DNA from: an uncultured Collinsella sp.
GTDB taxonomy: Bacteria > Actinomycetota > Coriobacteriia > Coriobacteriales > Coriobacteriaceae
Assembly (NCBI GenBank): GCA_958352845.1
Contig: CATWQC010000013.1
Span: 1-62,971, forward strand
DNA: 62,971 nt
Direction: 5' to 3'
Position numbers and translations under genes: made by a program. Of this stretch, positions 54,160 to 62,046 are shown piece after piece. Position 1 is the stretch's first letter. Every line of letters begins with the position of its first letter. The notes beneath the pieces are model-generated. The model made no database searches. It saw nothing but the letters and a program-made list of their open reading frames with translations, and was not told the origin of the DNA.

Positions 54160-54530
54160 GACGTAGCGATTCATTATCCTGAACATATATTCATCGGGAG
54201 GGGCGTATGTCAACGGAGGGATGCTGGCTGCCTCGGATGCGCGAAAGACGTCATTGGGCGCGACTGAATGTTGCCTATGGTTCTCTCATGCGTACGGACA
54301 TGCATCCCCATGAAAGACTTGATAAACCGATGAATGCGCAAAGCAACGTTGGGTTGAGAAAGTGTTGGGCAATGACGCTTGGATCGTGTGCTGCGTACAA
54401 ATAATGTCCGGCGTCACTGTTGGTTCGCACGCCATAGTGGGGAAGTAGTCGTGCGTAATTTCCCGGAGCGACCGGTTGTTGGCGGCGTGCCGGCGCGTGT
54501 AATCCACAAGAGGAATAGATATACCAGGCC
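54160..54530 (+). pseudogene. Broken hexapeptide-repeat O-acetyltransferase
   Basis: Pieces of a left-handed beta-helix acetyltransferase occur in three frames. YPEHIFIGRG is followed in a second frame by AYVNGGMLAASDAR. RTDMHPHERLDKPMNAQSNV comes next, then (again shifted) GNDAWIVCCVQIMSGVTVGS. After a TAG, VVVRNFPERPVVGGVPARVI runs in frame into the flippase. The order matches NodL/WcaF-type transferases, so at least three frameshifts and one stop have broken a formerly intact gene. Loss would remove O-acetylation of the polymer. Confidence 0.75.
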
Positions 54531-54561
54531 ATTGAGGCCGCTAAAGTTTGGAATATGGAAA

Positions 54562-55992
54562 GTGTCTAAATCAAATACGGGCATGCGCAGTGCTGCCCTT
54601 ATGCAGTTTGGGTCTAAGTATATCAGCATGGGTGCTCAACTCGTGATAACGGCCGTGCTGGCAAGACTGATCTCGCCGGGTGATTTTGGGCTTATGGCTA
54701 TTGTCACGGTGTTCACTGGGCTATTCAGCTTGCTTTCTGATATGGGTGTGGGCACTGCTATCGTGCAGTATCGCGACCTTACGGAACGTGAGTATGGCGG
54801 TCTATTTACATTTTCGGCACTTTTGGCTGCAGGGCTTTCTCTGGCCTTTTGTGCCGCATCGCCATTCATCGCCGCAGTCTACGGAGACACCCGGCTTGTG
54901 CCCTTGTGCCTTGCCTCGGCCCCCGCGCTGCTGTTCTCCACGCTCAATATGGTGCCAAATGGCCTTATGCTCAAGGAGTTGCGCTTCGCCGCAATTGGCG
55001 TACGTCTTGTGGCGGCTACAGTAGTCTCTGGAGGGGTCGCAATCGCGGCCTCCGCCTTGGGTGCGGGCTGCTATGCGCTCGTCCTTCAGACTGTGCTATC
55101 TGCGGCGGTGGTGTTCTTCTGGAACATTGTAGCGCGACCAATCAGGCAGATAAACGCTCATTTCATTTGCACGCTTAAGAAGATATTCTCCTATTCTGCT
55201 TACCAGTTTGGGTTCAGCTTGGTCAATTACTTCTCACGCAACCTCGATAACATGCTCGTCGGCGGTATACTGGGAACTGCGGCCTTGGGCTTTTACGATA
55301 AGGCTTATAAATTGACAACCTATCCCATGACAGCGTTCTCCAGCGTCATAGGCTCGGTCATCCAGCCGTTCATGGCAGAGCATCAAGACGATGTCGACCG
55401 CATCTACGAGTGCTGGATGCGTATCGAAAAGCTGCTCTCGCTAGTGGGTGTTGCTGTGGCGGTGGTATTCAGCTGCGCTTCGGCGGAAATCATTGCTGTC
55501 TTCTACGGGCCAGGATGGGAGCAAGCCGCGCCGGTGTTCGCCGTGCTTGCTGTGTCGGTCTACTTCCAGATGATGGGCAACCCTTCGGGTGCTTTTTTCC
55601 AGAGCATAGGACGCACCGATTACATGTTTAAGGTTGGTCTTGTGAACACCGCGATCACCATTTCCGGGCTGCTGGCGGGCCTGGCTGGCGGCTCCATCCT
55701 CACAGTGGCTTACGGCATCTTCGCAGCATACTGCCTTCATATGGTTCCTCTAGCGTATTTCCTAGTGAAACGTGGCTTCGGCAGACCTTACTATTGCCTG
55801 CTAAATTTCTTGCCTGAGATTGCTGTTGGCATCGTGGGCATTGCTGCTGTTGCGGGAGTTGGCGCCTTTATACCCATGGAAGATGTTTTCATCTCTCTCA
55901 TCGTAAAGTTGTTTGTGAGCAGCATTGCGCTAATCACTGGATATGCGCTCACTGGCCAGCTGAAATACCTCACGGCTCTAATTAAGAGATAG
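54562..55992 (+). CDS. Polysaccharide flippase (Wzx-type, MOP superfamily)
   Basis: A 476-residue membrane protein of the lipid-linked oligosaccharide flippase family. About 12-14 membrane segments are visible, with the family opening MRSAALMQFGSKYISMGAQL and LARLISPGDFGLMAIV. It moves lipid-linked repeat units across the membrane for polymerisation. GTG at 54562 was chosen because it begins the conserved N-terminus; the frame stays open upstream only through the acetyltransferase relic. ATG 54583 is a later alternative. Confidence 0.88.
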   Translation: MSKSNTGMRSAALMQFGSKYISMGAQLVITAVLARLISPGDFGLMAIVTVFTGLFSLLSDMGVGTAIVQYRDLTEREYGGLFTFSALLAAGLSLAFCAASPFIAAVYGDTRLVPLCLASAPALLFSTLNMVPNGLMLKELRFAAIGVRLVAATVVSGGVAIAASALGAGCYALVLQTVLSAAVVFFWNIVARPIRQINAHFICTLKKIFSYSAYQFGFSLVNYFSRNLDNMLVGGILGTAALGFYDKAYKLTTYPMTAFSSVIGSVIQPFMAEHQDDVDRIYECWMRIEKLLSLVGVAVAVVFSCASAEIIAVFYGPGWEQAAPVFAVLAVSVYFQMMGNPSGAFFQSIGRTDYMFKVGLVNTAITISGLLAGLAGGSILTVAYGIFAAYCLHMVPLAYFLVKRGFGRPYYCLLNFLPEIAVGIVGIAAVAGVGAFIPMEDVFISLIVKLFVSSIALITGYALTGQLKYLTALIKR

Positions 55993-56054
55993 CTCATTCT
56001 GATCGTTCCATCACGTATGGCACCTTGAAAACACCAGATAGAAAGAAGATACCC

Positions 56055-57314
56055 ATGAAGATCGCTGTCGCCGGCACCGGCTACGTCGGCCTGTCCCTCG
56101 CCGTCCTGCTCTCGCAGCACAACGAGGTGCACGCGCTGGATATCGTGCCCGAGAAGGTCGAGAAGATCAACAACTACATATCGCCCATCCAGGACGACGA
56201 GATCGAGCGCTTCCTGGCGGAGGCCAAGACGGGGGAGCGCCAGCTCGACCTGTACGCCACCGTGGACGAGGCCGAGGCCTACACGGGCGCCGACTACGCC
56301 GTCATCGCCACGCCCACCAACTACGACTCGGACAGGAACTTCTTCGACACGAGCTCCGTGGAGGCCGCCATCGCAGCCGTTCGCTCGGTGAACCCGGACG
56401 CCTGGATCGTCATCAAGTCCACGATCCCCGTCGGCTACACCGCGGGCCTGCGCGAGAGGCTGGGCGACAGCAAGATCTTCTTCAGCCCGGAGTTCCTGCG
56501 TGAGAGCAAGGCTCTCTACGACAACCTGCATCCCAGCCGCATCGTGGTGGGCGCGCCCAAGGACGACCCCGAGGCCGTCGCGGCCGCCGAGAAGTTCGCC
56601 GGCCTGCTCGCTCAGGGCGCCGATCCAGTCGAGCTCGAGCGTGTCAACGCGGACGGCTCAAGGGGCATCCCCGAGCTCGTGCTGGGCACCACCGAGGCCG
56701 AGGCCGTGAAGCTGTTCGCCAACACCTACCTGGCGCTGCGCGTGGCCTACTTCAACGAGCTCGACACCTACTGCGAGGTCCGCGGCCTCAACACACGCGA
56801 CGTCATCGAAGGCGTCTGCCTGGAGCCGCGCATCGGGTCGCATTACAACAACCCCAGCTTCGGCTACGGCGGCTACTGCCTGCCCAAGGACACCAAGCAG
56901 CTGCTTGCCAACTACAGGGACGTGCCGCAGAACCTGATCGAGGCCATCGTGGAGGCCAACCGCACCCGCAAGGACTTCGTCGCCGACGAGGTGCTGCAGA
57001 TGGTCTGGGACCGCGTGTACGCCGGCAAGGAGAAGCCGGTCGTGGGCGTGTACCGCCTGACGATGAAATCCAACTCCGACAACTTCCGCGCGAGCTCCAT
57101 CCAGGGCGTCATGAAGCGCGTGAAGGCCAAGGGCGTGCCCGTGGTGGTCTACGAGCCCACGCTGGACGCGCCGGAGTTCTTCGGCTCCGAGGTGACCCAC
57201 GACTTGGAGGCCTTCAAGTCCGGCTGCGACGTGATCGTGGCTAATCGCTGGAGCGACGAGCTCGCGGACGTGGCGGACAAGGTGTACACGCGGGATTTGT
57301 TTAAGCGGGATTAG
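56055..57314 (+). CDS. ugd: UDP-glucose 6-dehydrogenase
   Basis: Ugd oxidises UDP-glucose to UDP-glucuronate, an acidic precursor. The 419-residue protein has the Rossmann motif VAGTGYVGLSLA at residues 5-16, IATPTNYD, KSTIPVGYT, PEFLRESKALYDN and the catalytic cysteine in YGGYCLPKDTKQL near residue 280. It matches the streptococcal HasB type. AGAAGA lies upstream of the ATG at 56055. GC content is clearly higher than in the four genes before it. It is the last gene of the polysaccharide operon. Confidence 0.95.
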   Translation: MKIAVAGTGYVGLSLAVLLSQHNEVHALDIVPEKVEKINNYISPIQDDEIERFLAEAKTGERQLDLYATVDEAEAYTGADYAVIATPTNYDSDRNFFDTSSVEAAIAAVRSVNPDAWIVIKSTIPVGYTAGLRERLGDSKIFFSPEFLRESKALYDNLHPSRIVVGAPKDDPEAVAAAEKFAGLLAQGADPVELERVNADGSRGIPELVLGTTEAEAVKLFANTYLALRVAYFNELDTYCEVRGLNTRDVIEGVCLEPRIGSHYNNPSFGYGGYCLPKDTKQLLANYRDVPQNLIEAIVEANRTRKDFVADEVLQMVWDRVYAGKEKPVVGVYRLTMKSNSDNFRASSIQGVMKRVKAKGVPVVVYEPTLDAPEFFGSEVTHDLEAFKSGCDVIVANRWSDELADVADKVYTRDLFKRD

Positions 57315-57372
57315 GGAAGAGGGCGGAACCAGGCTGATCCGCTTCAATCATTCGCTATTTTAACCGCGTCGA

Positions 57373-57411
57373 GGGCGGGGGTGTTCGGCATTAGCCGATA
57401 CACCCCCGCCC
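57373..57411 (+). terminator. Terminator of the polysaccharide operon
   Basis: GGGCGGGGGTGT and ACACCCCCGCCC pair over 12 bases, and the stem continues as TCGGC/GCCGA around an ATTA loop. A TTCATTGTT tail follows. This strong hairpin marks the end of the operon. Confidence 0.85.
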
Positions 57412-57439
57412 TTCATTGTTCTTCGCAGGTAAAATTCGC

Positions 57440-58021
57440 CTAATTCGAGCGATCGCTCAACGTGATTCGTGCCTTGAAACCGGCTCCATATTCTCCCGCC
57501 CGTGCCTGGTCATCCAACTTGAAGCCGATGTTATACAGCTTCCCCGACTTCGTCTTCCGAACCAGGCCATGCTCCAACATGAATGCGACAACGCGGCGAT
57601 GTGCTTCGACGTCGTCCAAGTTCAGGTAGAAGCAGGCGACGCCTCTGCCGTTCTCGATAACGGACTCGAATGAGCTGTGCTTGCATTCCGCGACGACCAT
57701 TCCGAGGGCCGCCTTGCGGCAGACTTCCTCCGCGAACTCGATATCGTTGAAGTAGAACATCCATTTCCCGCACCTGCTCTCGTCTAGCGCAGGTGCCAGC
57801 TCGGTGTCGATGTAGAACGAACACCATGGGTTGTCCACCCTGACGATTCGGCCGTCTTCGCTCAGCATCGTCTTCTCTTCCATCCATGCCTCATATGGTT
57901 TGAGGGTGCTTTCGTAGTACGCGATTGTTCTCGGAGAGCACCCCTCGACTTCCTTGTCGGTAAGGAAGAGACCGAGTAGACACGAGTTGCTGGGTACGCT
58001 GCTTTCGGCATGGCTACACAT
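57440..58021 (-). CDS. Truncated integrase N-terminus fused to an unrecognised domain
   Basis: The start (about residues 10-40) contains LFLTDKEVEGCSPRTIAYY, which looks like the SAM-like core-binding N-terminus of a tyrosine recombinase. The catalytic C-terminal domain of that family is absent. After about residue 55 a different, compact region begins (YFNDIEFAEEVCRKA, VACFYLNLDDVEAHRRVVAF and KTKSGKLYNIGFKLDDQ), which I do not recognise. The frame continues upstream to 58270, but those codons lie antisense to hsdS, so ATG 58021 is the more plausible start. Recombinase genes often flank hsdS, which fits the location. It may be a hybrid pseudogene. Confidence 0.5.
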   Translation of the reverse strand: MCSHAESSVPSNSCLLGLFLTDKEVEGCSPRTIAYYESTLKPYEAWMEEKTMLSEDGRIVRVDNPWCSFYIDTELAPALDESRCGKWMFYFNDIEFAEEVCRKAALGMVVAECKHSSFESVIENGRGVACFYLNLDDVEAHRRVVAFMLEHGLVRKTKSGKLYNIGFKLDDQARAGEYGAGFKARITLSDRSN

Positions 58022-58140
58022 AGTGCTTTCGAGCACTGCTTTTAAGATTGCTTTATCTGCAGATAGTCTAGAACCGGCTACATCTGTGTTAGAACCATAT
58101 TGATCATCGCTTCCACCGGGGGCTCCTTTCCCCTTGGTTC

Positions 58141-58869
58141 GATGGAAACAATTCTGAAGTGCAGGCCTATGTTCCGGTAAATGATTATTTAGCTGAACTC
58201 GGAGAAGCCCTTTTTGCTCAAACAATTGAAGAGAACAAGCGAGAAAATCATTACCGTTCAGTCGAGTCATTCTGCGAAGTCAAGGGCGGTTAGAGGCTCC
58301 CTAAAGGTTCAGAGCTAATTGCAGAGGCAAACTCTCATCCATATATTCGAGTCCGCGACTTAAACAACGCTTCTGTTCTCTTACTCACTTCGGAAATGCT
58401 ATATATCGACGATGAAACACGATCTAATATTTCGCGCTACGTTGTCAACACTGGCGATCTAATTGTTTCCGTTGTCGGAACGATTGGCCTTACGGCGTAT
58501 ATCGGAAAAACGCTCGATGAGGCAAACCTCACAGAGAATTGCAACAAACTTACTTCGTTTAAAGGCGACTTTGCGGCGTGGTCGTATTTCTTTCTTCGTA
58601 GCTCAATGGGCATGGAAGCTATTAGGCTTGGAACTGTTGGTGCCGTTCAGACCAAGCTTGCATTAAAAAACATTAAGTCGATGAACGTCCCGTTTGCTCC
58701 AGCTTGTGCAATAGAAAGAACGACTTCGACGCTCAATGGTATTCTTGAGCTCATATAGGCTAATATACTCAAGTCGTAGGCTCTTGGCGAACTGCGTGAC
58801 GCATTGCTTCCCAAACTCATGTAGGGCGAAATCGACGTCTCTCAGTTTGGCGCTGTTCGGATGGATTAG
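58141..58869 (+). pseudogene. hsdS: Type I restriction specificity subunit (HsdS) fragment with in-frame TAG codons
   Basis: In a single frame the sequence reads QTIEENKRE, then VKGG, a TAG at 58291, RLPKG, HPYIRVRDLNN, and so on through a target-recognition domain. The C-terminal coiled region follows (ANILKS, ALGELRDALLPKLM, GEIDVSQ), also interrupted by TAG at 58756, 58777 and 58822. The frame closes with TAG at 58867. There are no frameshifts in about 730 bases, and no TAA or TGA in frame. HsdS gives DNA sequence specificity to Type I enzymes. hsdM and hsdR are not in view. Only about half an HsdS is present. Confidence 0.75.
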
Positions 58870-58898
58870 GTATAGAGCGCTATGGCAGGGGGGCGAAG

Positions 58899-59750
58899 AT
58901 GATGATTGTTGTAAATGAATCGGCTGCTGCTTCATATCTATACCTAATGGGATTAACCATAGACGAAGAGCTGCCGCTTACGCAACACCTCTCTCTATTG
59001 CCGGCCACGTGCAAGGCCTCGCCGGACGACATGATAAATTCTGTGATGAAATATGGCAGCGGAGATGAGACCGATTTAGGTGTCTTGATTGCCGTCCTTA
59101 GGAAAACTACAGCTCAGTTGCGCGTTGTTGGAGAAGGCAAAGAGCTTGCAGTTCGAGTTTGGAATGCCCAATCTGCAATAGTTCTATTGTCCGCGCTTTT
59201 GAATTGCGAATTGTATTGGCATGTTCAGAGCGATTCGCGGACAGAAGATTTTTCGCCATGCTCGGCAATCAATGTTGTTCTTTCTACAAGGTTGTTCATT
59301 CCAAGAAAATTGAAAGTGATCAACGATTCAGAGAAGCAGTGGATAAGACAGCATTATCGGGACGCATGGGAACTGTTTGATAAAAACACGCGATTTGAGA
59401 CCGCGGTGAATTCCTTGTGGAGCTACAAGCAATCGCTTCGACCTTCAGTTCAAATGGCGATTATATGGGCTGGGATTGAGTCATTGTTTGGAGTCCGGAG
59501 CGAACTTGTTTTTCGTGTCAGTACTCTCGCAGCTTTGTTTCTTGGAGGAGGCAAGCAAAAACAGCAAGAAATAAAGAAACTATATAGAGCAAGGTCAGAA
59601 GCCGTTCATGAGGGAAAACAACCTTCTGAGTCTTGTGTTTCCGATTCTGCAAAATTATTGCAAGCGCTAATCTTGGAATGCGTCGAACGGGGCTGTTTAC
59701 CAAATGAGGACGGTTTGCTTTTCGGATTCGAAGAAGGATCGGCTAAATAA
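58899..59750 (+). CDS. HEPN-domain protein (Apea-like, putative RNase)
   Basis: A 283-residue protein with no signal or membrane segment. Near its C-terminus YRARSEAVHEG supplies the R-X4-H pattern of HEPN RNases, preceded by an all-helical region (AIIWAGIESLFG) as in the Apea-like group. HEPN proteins often cut RNA as effectors of defence or abortive infection. The ATG follows a GGGGGG-rich stretch. It lies 30 bases after the hsdS relic and overlaps the helicase relic. The target, trigger and toxicity are unknown. Confidence 0.65.
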   Translation: MMIVVNESAAASYLYLMGLTIDEELPLTQHLSLLPATCKASPDDMINSVMKYGSGDETDLGVLIAVLRKTTAQLRVVGEGKELAVRVWNAQSAIVLLSALLNCELYWHVQSDSRTEDFSPCSAINVVLSTRLFIPRKLKVINDSEKQWIRQHYRDAWELFDKNTRFETAVNSLWSYKQSLRPSVQMAIIWAGIESLFGVRSELVFRVSTLAALFLGGGKQKQQEIKKLYRARSEAVHEGKQPSESCVSDSAKLLQALILECVERGCLPNEDGLLFGFEEGSAK

Positions 59751-60252
59751 TCATTTATCGCCCTACGAGTATTTGCAGATGAGACACCGATGCGTTTCAG
59801 TTGCATTGCATAGACAAGATAACGAAAAAGCAGCAAATCAAGAATGGCGATTCGCAAACATGGTTTATCCGGAGTTTTCACCAACCGCATCTTTGCGCGC
59901 CGCCTCAAATGAAACCCATAATGGAGTTTGGGCCATTCCAGAGTCACTTGCGCAAAGGTATTGCGAGTTTTTGGATCCAGTGATTTTGAGACGTAGCGTC
60001 GCCACTCAGACCGCGAACGCTTCATCGATCTGCAACTTCGGCAAAGCAAAAGGCCGAACATATGACCATGTTTTGATTTATCCAGTTGCCGATATGGCCT
60101 CTTGGTTGCAAGATGCCTCGACGGATCTGAAGCCGCAGACACGCTCCAAGCTCTATGTTGCAATTACTAGGGCGAGGTTCAGCGCTGGCTTCGTGGTTGC
60201 TGACAATAAAATAAATGAGCTTCCAGACACGCTAAGCGTCTGGAAGCCATAA
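59747..60252 (+). pseudogene. C-terminal remnant of a UvrD-type helicase
   Basis: The last third of a superfamily I helicase. ICNFGKAKGRTYDHVLIYP corresponds to helicase motifs V/Va, and KLYVAITRARFSAGFVV to motif VI. Everything N-terminal to HLSPYEYLQM (Walker A and motif II) is missing. UvrD-like helicases of this kind are partners of OLD/TOPRIM nucleases in Gabija-type defence, but no nuclease is present, so no system can be named. It shares its 5' end with the HEPN gene. Confidence 0.65.
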
Positions 60253-60344
60253 ATCAATCACGTGTTTGTTTGTCAGCAAAAGCGGATCCCTACGTGAACC
60301 TAAAGACGGCCTTGATCAGCCATCCGTTGAACCTGGAGATGCAC

Positions 60345-60560
60345 TTACCAGTCAACTTCATCCATATCACCCCAATCCTCTGAAACAACTCTCATGTCAC
60401 CCTTCTCTGGCTGCGTCTCGGTTGCGCCCAGCGCCTATTTGGCTACTTCCGCTTGTATCCTGAGTAATAACCTCCGCTGCTGCAACCAAGGTGGCGAATT
60501 GCTGCCTTTGCCATATGGATCTGTATGTAAGTGCTTCGAGGTGATGATGCCGATCTCACT
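60345..60560 (-). pseudogene. Unidentified decayed reading frame
   Basis: On the minus strand a 72-codon stretch, without ATG start, reads IGIITSKHLHTDPYGKGSNS, WLQQRRLLLRIQAEVAK, a TAG at 60435-60437, then ALGATETQPEKGDMRVVSED and a final WGDMDEVDW before TAA. Acidic, ordered-looking peptide on both sides of a single amber suggests the tail of a former gene, but I cannot name it. The 460 bases between the helicase relic and the next gene hold nothing else I can support. Confidence 0.3.
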
Positions 60561-60717
60561 TCAATTCATGGACGCATCGAAATAATAGGGCGGAGTCGCT
60601 CTCTCGATCCCGCCTCGCAAACCCGAATAGTTCTGACTTTCCCGTTATCCGGAACATCTGGGGAAGTTCGCGTCCCAGTCCGGAAAACCCAATGCCTGAA
60701 ACGACGATGCCAAGGGG

Positions 60718-61290
60718 TTACTCGGTCAGCTTCTTGCATCCGTGCCAGGTCAAGGGAAGGGGCAGCCTGTAGAACGAGGTTGGCTCCATAGGGATCTCCT
60801 CGAGCCTTCCGTTGCCCCGCCGAACCCATGAAGTTCCGCTTGCGTCGGTGAAAGCCGTTTCGGGTGCCGTGCGTACTCCCATTCCGTGCCCTTCCGTCGG
60901 GAGCCATATGCACCATGCTCCAGGAGGAAGCGTGCCGACGCAGACGCGGTTGGGATAAGCGGGGCGGTTATCCTCACCTTTGAAAGAGGGGCCGGCCCCG
61001 CTAATCCCGACGCAGGTGACGATTACGTCGTAGACGGGGGACTCGCTTTCGTTTCGAAGCACGACGAATTGCCAGACGAACCGATTGTCCTCGGGCTGAT
61101 CAGTTCGGTTTCGATCCCCTTCGTACCATGCCGATATGCGGGATGGCTGATGCCGCTTGATGTCGTCCTCCCTGTTCTTTTTGCTCTGGTTACTTTGCCA
61201 GAGTGCGGCAATCAAGGCCCCCAAGGTAACGAGTCCGATGAATGCTTGGACAATCAGATTGGCGATGTCTATATCGATATCAAAAGGCAC
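60718..61290 (-). CDS. Hypothetical protein with one N-terminal membrane segment
   Basis: A 190-residue protein. Residues 8-30 (ANLIVQAFIGLVTLGALIAA) form a membrane segment, followed by a charged linker. A region with beta-rich, Trp-rich composition follows, including WQFVVLRNESESPVYDVIVT and WCIWLPTEGHGMG. Such single-span proteins with a conserved exterior or cytoplasmic beta-domain occur widely in Actinobacteria beside defence or mobile genes. No function is known. Start taken at the first ATG; no strong ribosome site is apparent. Confidence 0.6.
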   Translation of the reverse strand: MPFDIDIDIANLIVQAFIGLVTLGALIAALWQSNQSKKNREDDIKRHQPSRISAWYEGDRNRTDQPEDNRFVWQFVVLRNESESPVYDVIVTCVGISGAGPSFKGEDNRPAYPNRVCVGTLPPGAWCIWLPTEGHGMGVRTAPETAFTDASGTSWVRRGNGRLEEIPMEPTSFYRLPLPLTWHGCKKLTE

Positions 61291-61384
61291 TGGATGGTCA
61301 CCAGCTTAGCGTCGTGGGGCGATAAATCTAACTCCGAATAATACGGCTTGATCGATGGTCGACGTTACGTAAACGTCAAAATGG

Positions 61385-61419
61385 GTTTGTCTTAACAGCC
61401 TTATTTTCTTAAGACAAAC
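61385..61419. repeat. Perfect 11-bp inverted repeat
   Basis: GTTTGTCTTAA (61385-61395) and TTAAGACAAAC (61409-61419) pair perfectly around a 13-base loop. No T-run follows, so it could be a protein-binding site, the end of a small element, or an attachment-like sequence. Confidence 0.55.
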
Positions 61420-61644
61420 TTGCCGCAACGCCAATTCAAAGAGTTTGCCGTGACGCAGACAGATGCAGTTGGTTGCTGAAAAGCGTGGTTATTTGGGCAG
61501 GATTCGCTTCAAAACGCCCGTCGATTATTACGATCTAATGCAGCCTGTAGGGTGGATGTACTTCGATAAGCAGTAGTCGACATGCTCTGGTTTTGAACGA
61601 AAACTCCCAGAGACAATCGATAACGATTCTTCTTTGATGATGCG

Positions 61645-61676
61645 AGCGGCGCTACCATTAGCAGCGCCGCTTGTTT
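61645..61676. terminator. Terminator-like hairpin
   Basis: AGCGGCGCT pairs with AGCGCCGCT around a nine-base loop and is followed by TGTTTT. There is no intact upstream gene on the plus strand, so it may belong to lost sequence. Confidence 0.5.
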
Positions 61677-61754
61677 TCCGCTCGCAGATAGATCCCGCCA
61701 TGTTGACCACCGAATGCATCTTGACCGACGTGCTCGTACTCCTATTCGGGCACA

Positions 61755-62004
61755 GAAATTGGAGGCGCGGCCCCCAGCGTCTACTCAGCGAAATTCGTTA
61801 AGAAAGCTGACATCGAACACTGTGAACTCCGTCATCGAATCGAATCTCATTGACTGGGATGCGTTCATTAATGATGACTTTGATGCCTATTTCAAAGCTC
61901 GCGTCATGGCTTTGCTGGACGCTATTGAGTTCGCACTGGGCAAGTCCATCTCCGATAGGGGCACCGAGGAAACAGTAAAGAGATTTGGCCGCTCATTGGA
62001 ATAA
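61755..62004 (+). pseudogene. C-terminal fragment of an unidentified protein, frameshifted
   Basis: The 3' part reads SNTVNSVIESNLIDWDAFIN and FKARVMALLDAIEFALGK in one frame and looks like a real protein end. Upstream, another frame reads GGAAPSVYSAKFVKKADI, a plausible continuation joined by a frameshift near 61812. I do not recognise the family. It is probably the truncated tail of a larger gene in the island. An ATG at 61714 exists in the first frame but has no ribosome site. Confidence 0.4.
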
Positions 62005-62046
62005 GATGCTTCTTAGCTCCGTTATTGGTTATAGAAAGAAGGCTTA

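Larger units (their letters stand above)
61291..61754. other. Intergenic region with hairpins, no supported gene
   Basis: This gap contains a short perfect hairpin, a GC-rich terminator-like hairpin, and fragments of frames with no start site or recognisable content. The right end merges into the decayed fragment described next. Confidence 0.5.

Noticed and set aside
58899..60252. Gabija defence system
   Set aside because: Only the C-terminal third of a UvrD-like helicase is present and no OLD/TOPRIM nuclease gene is visible.
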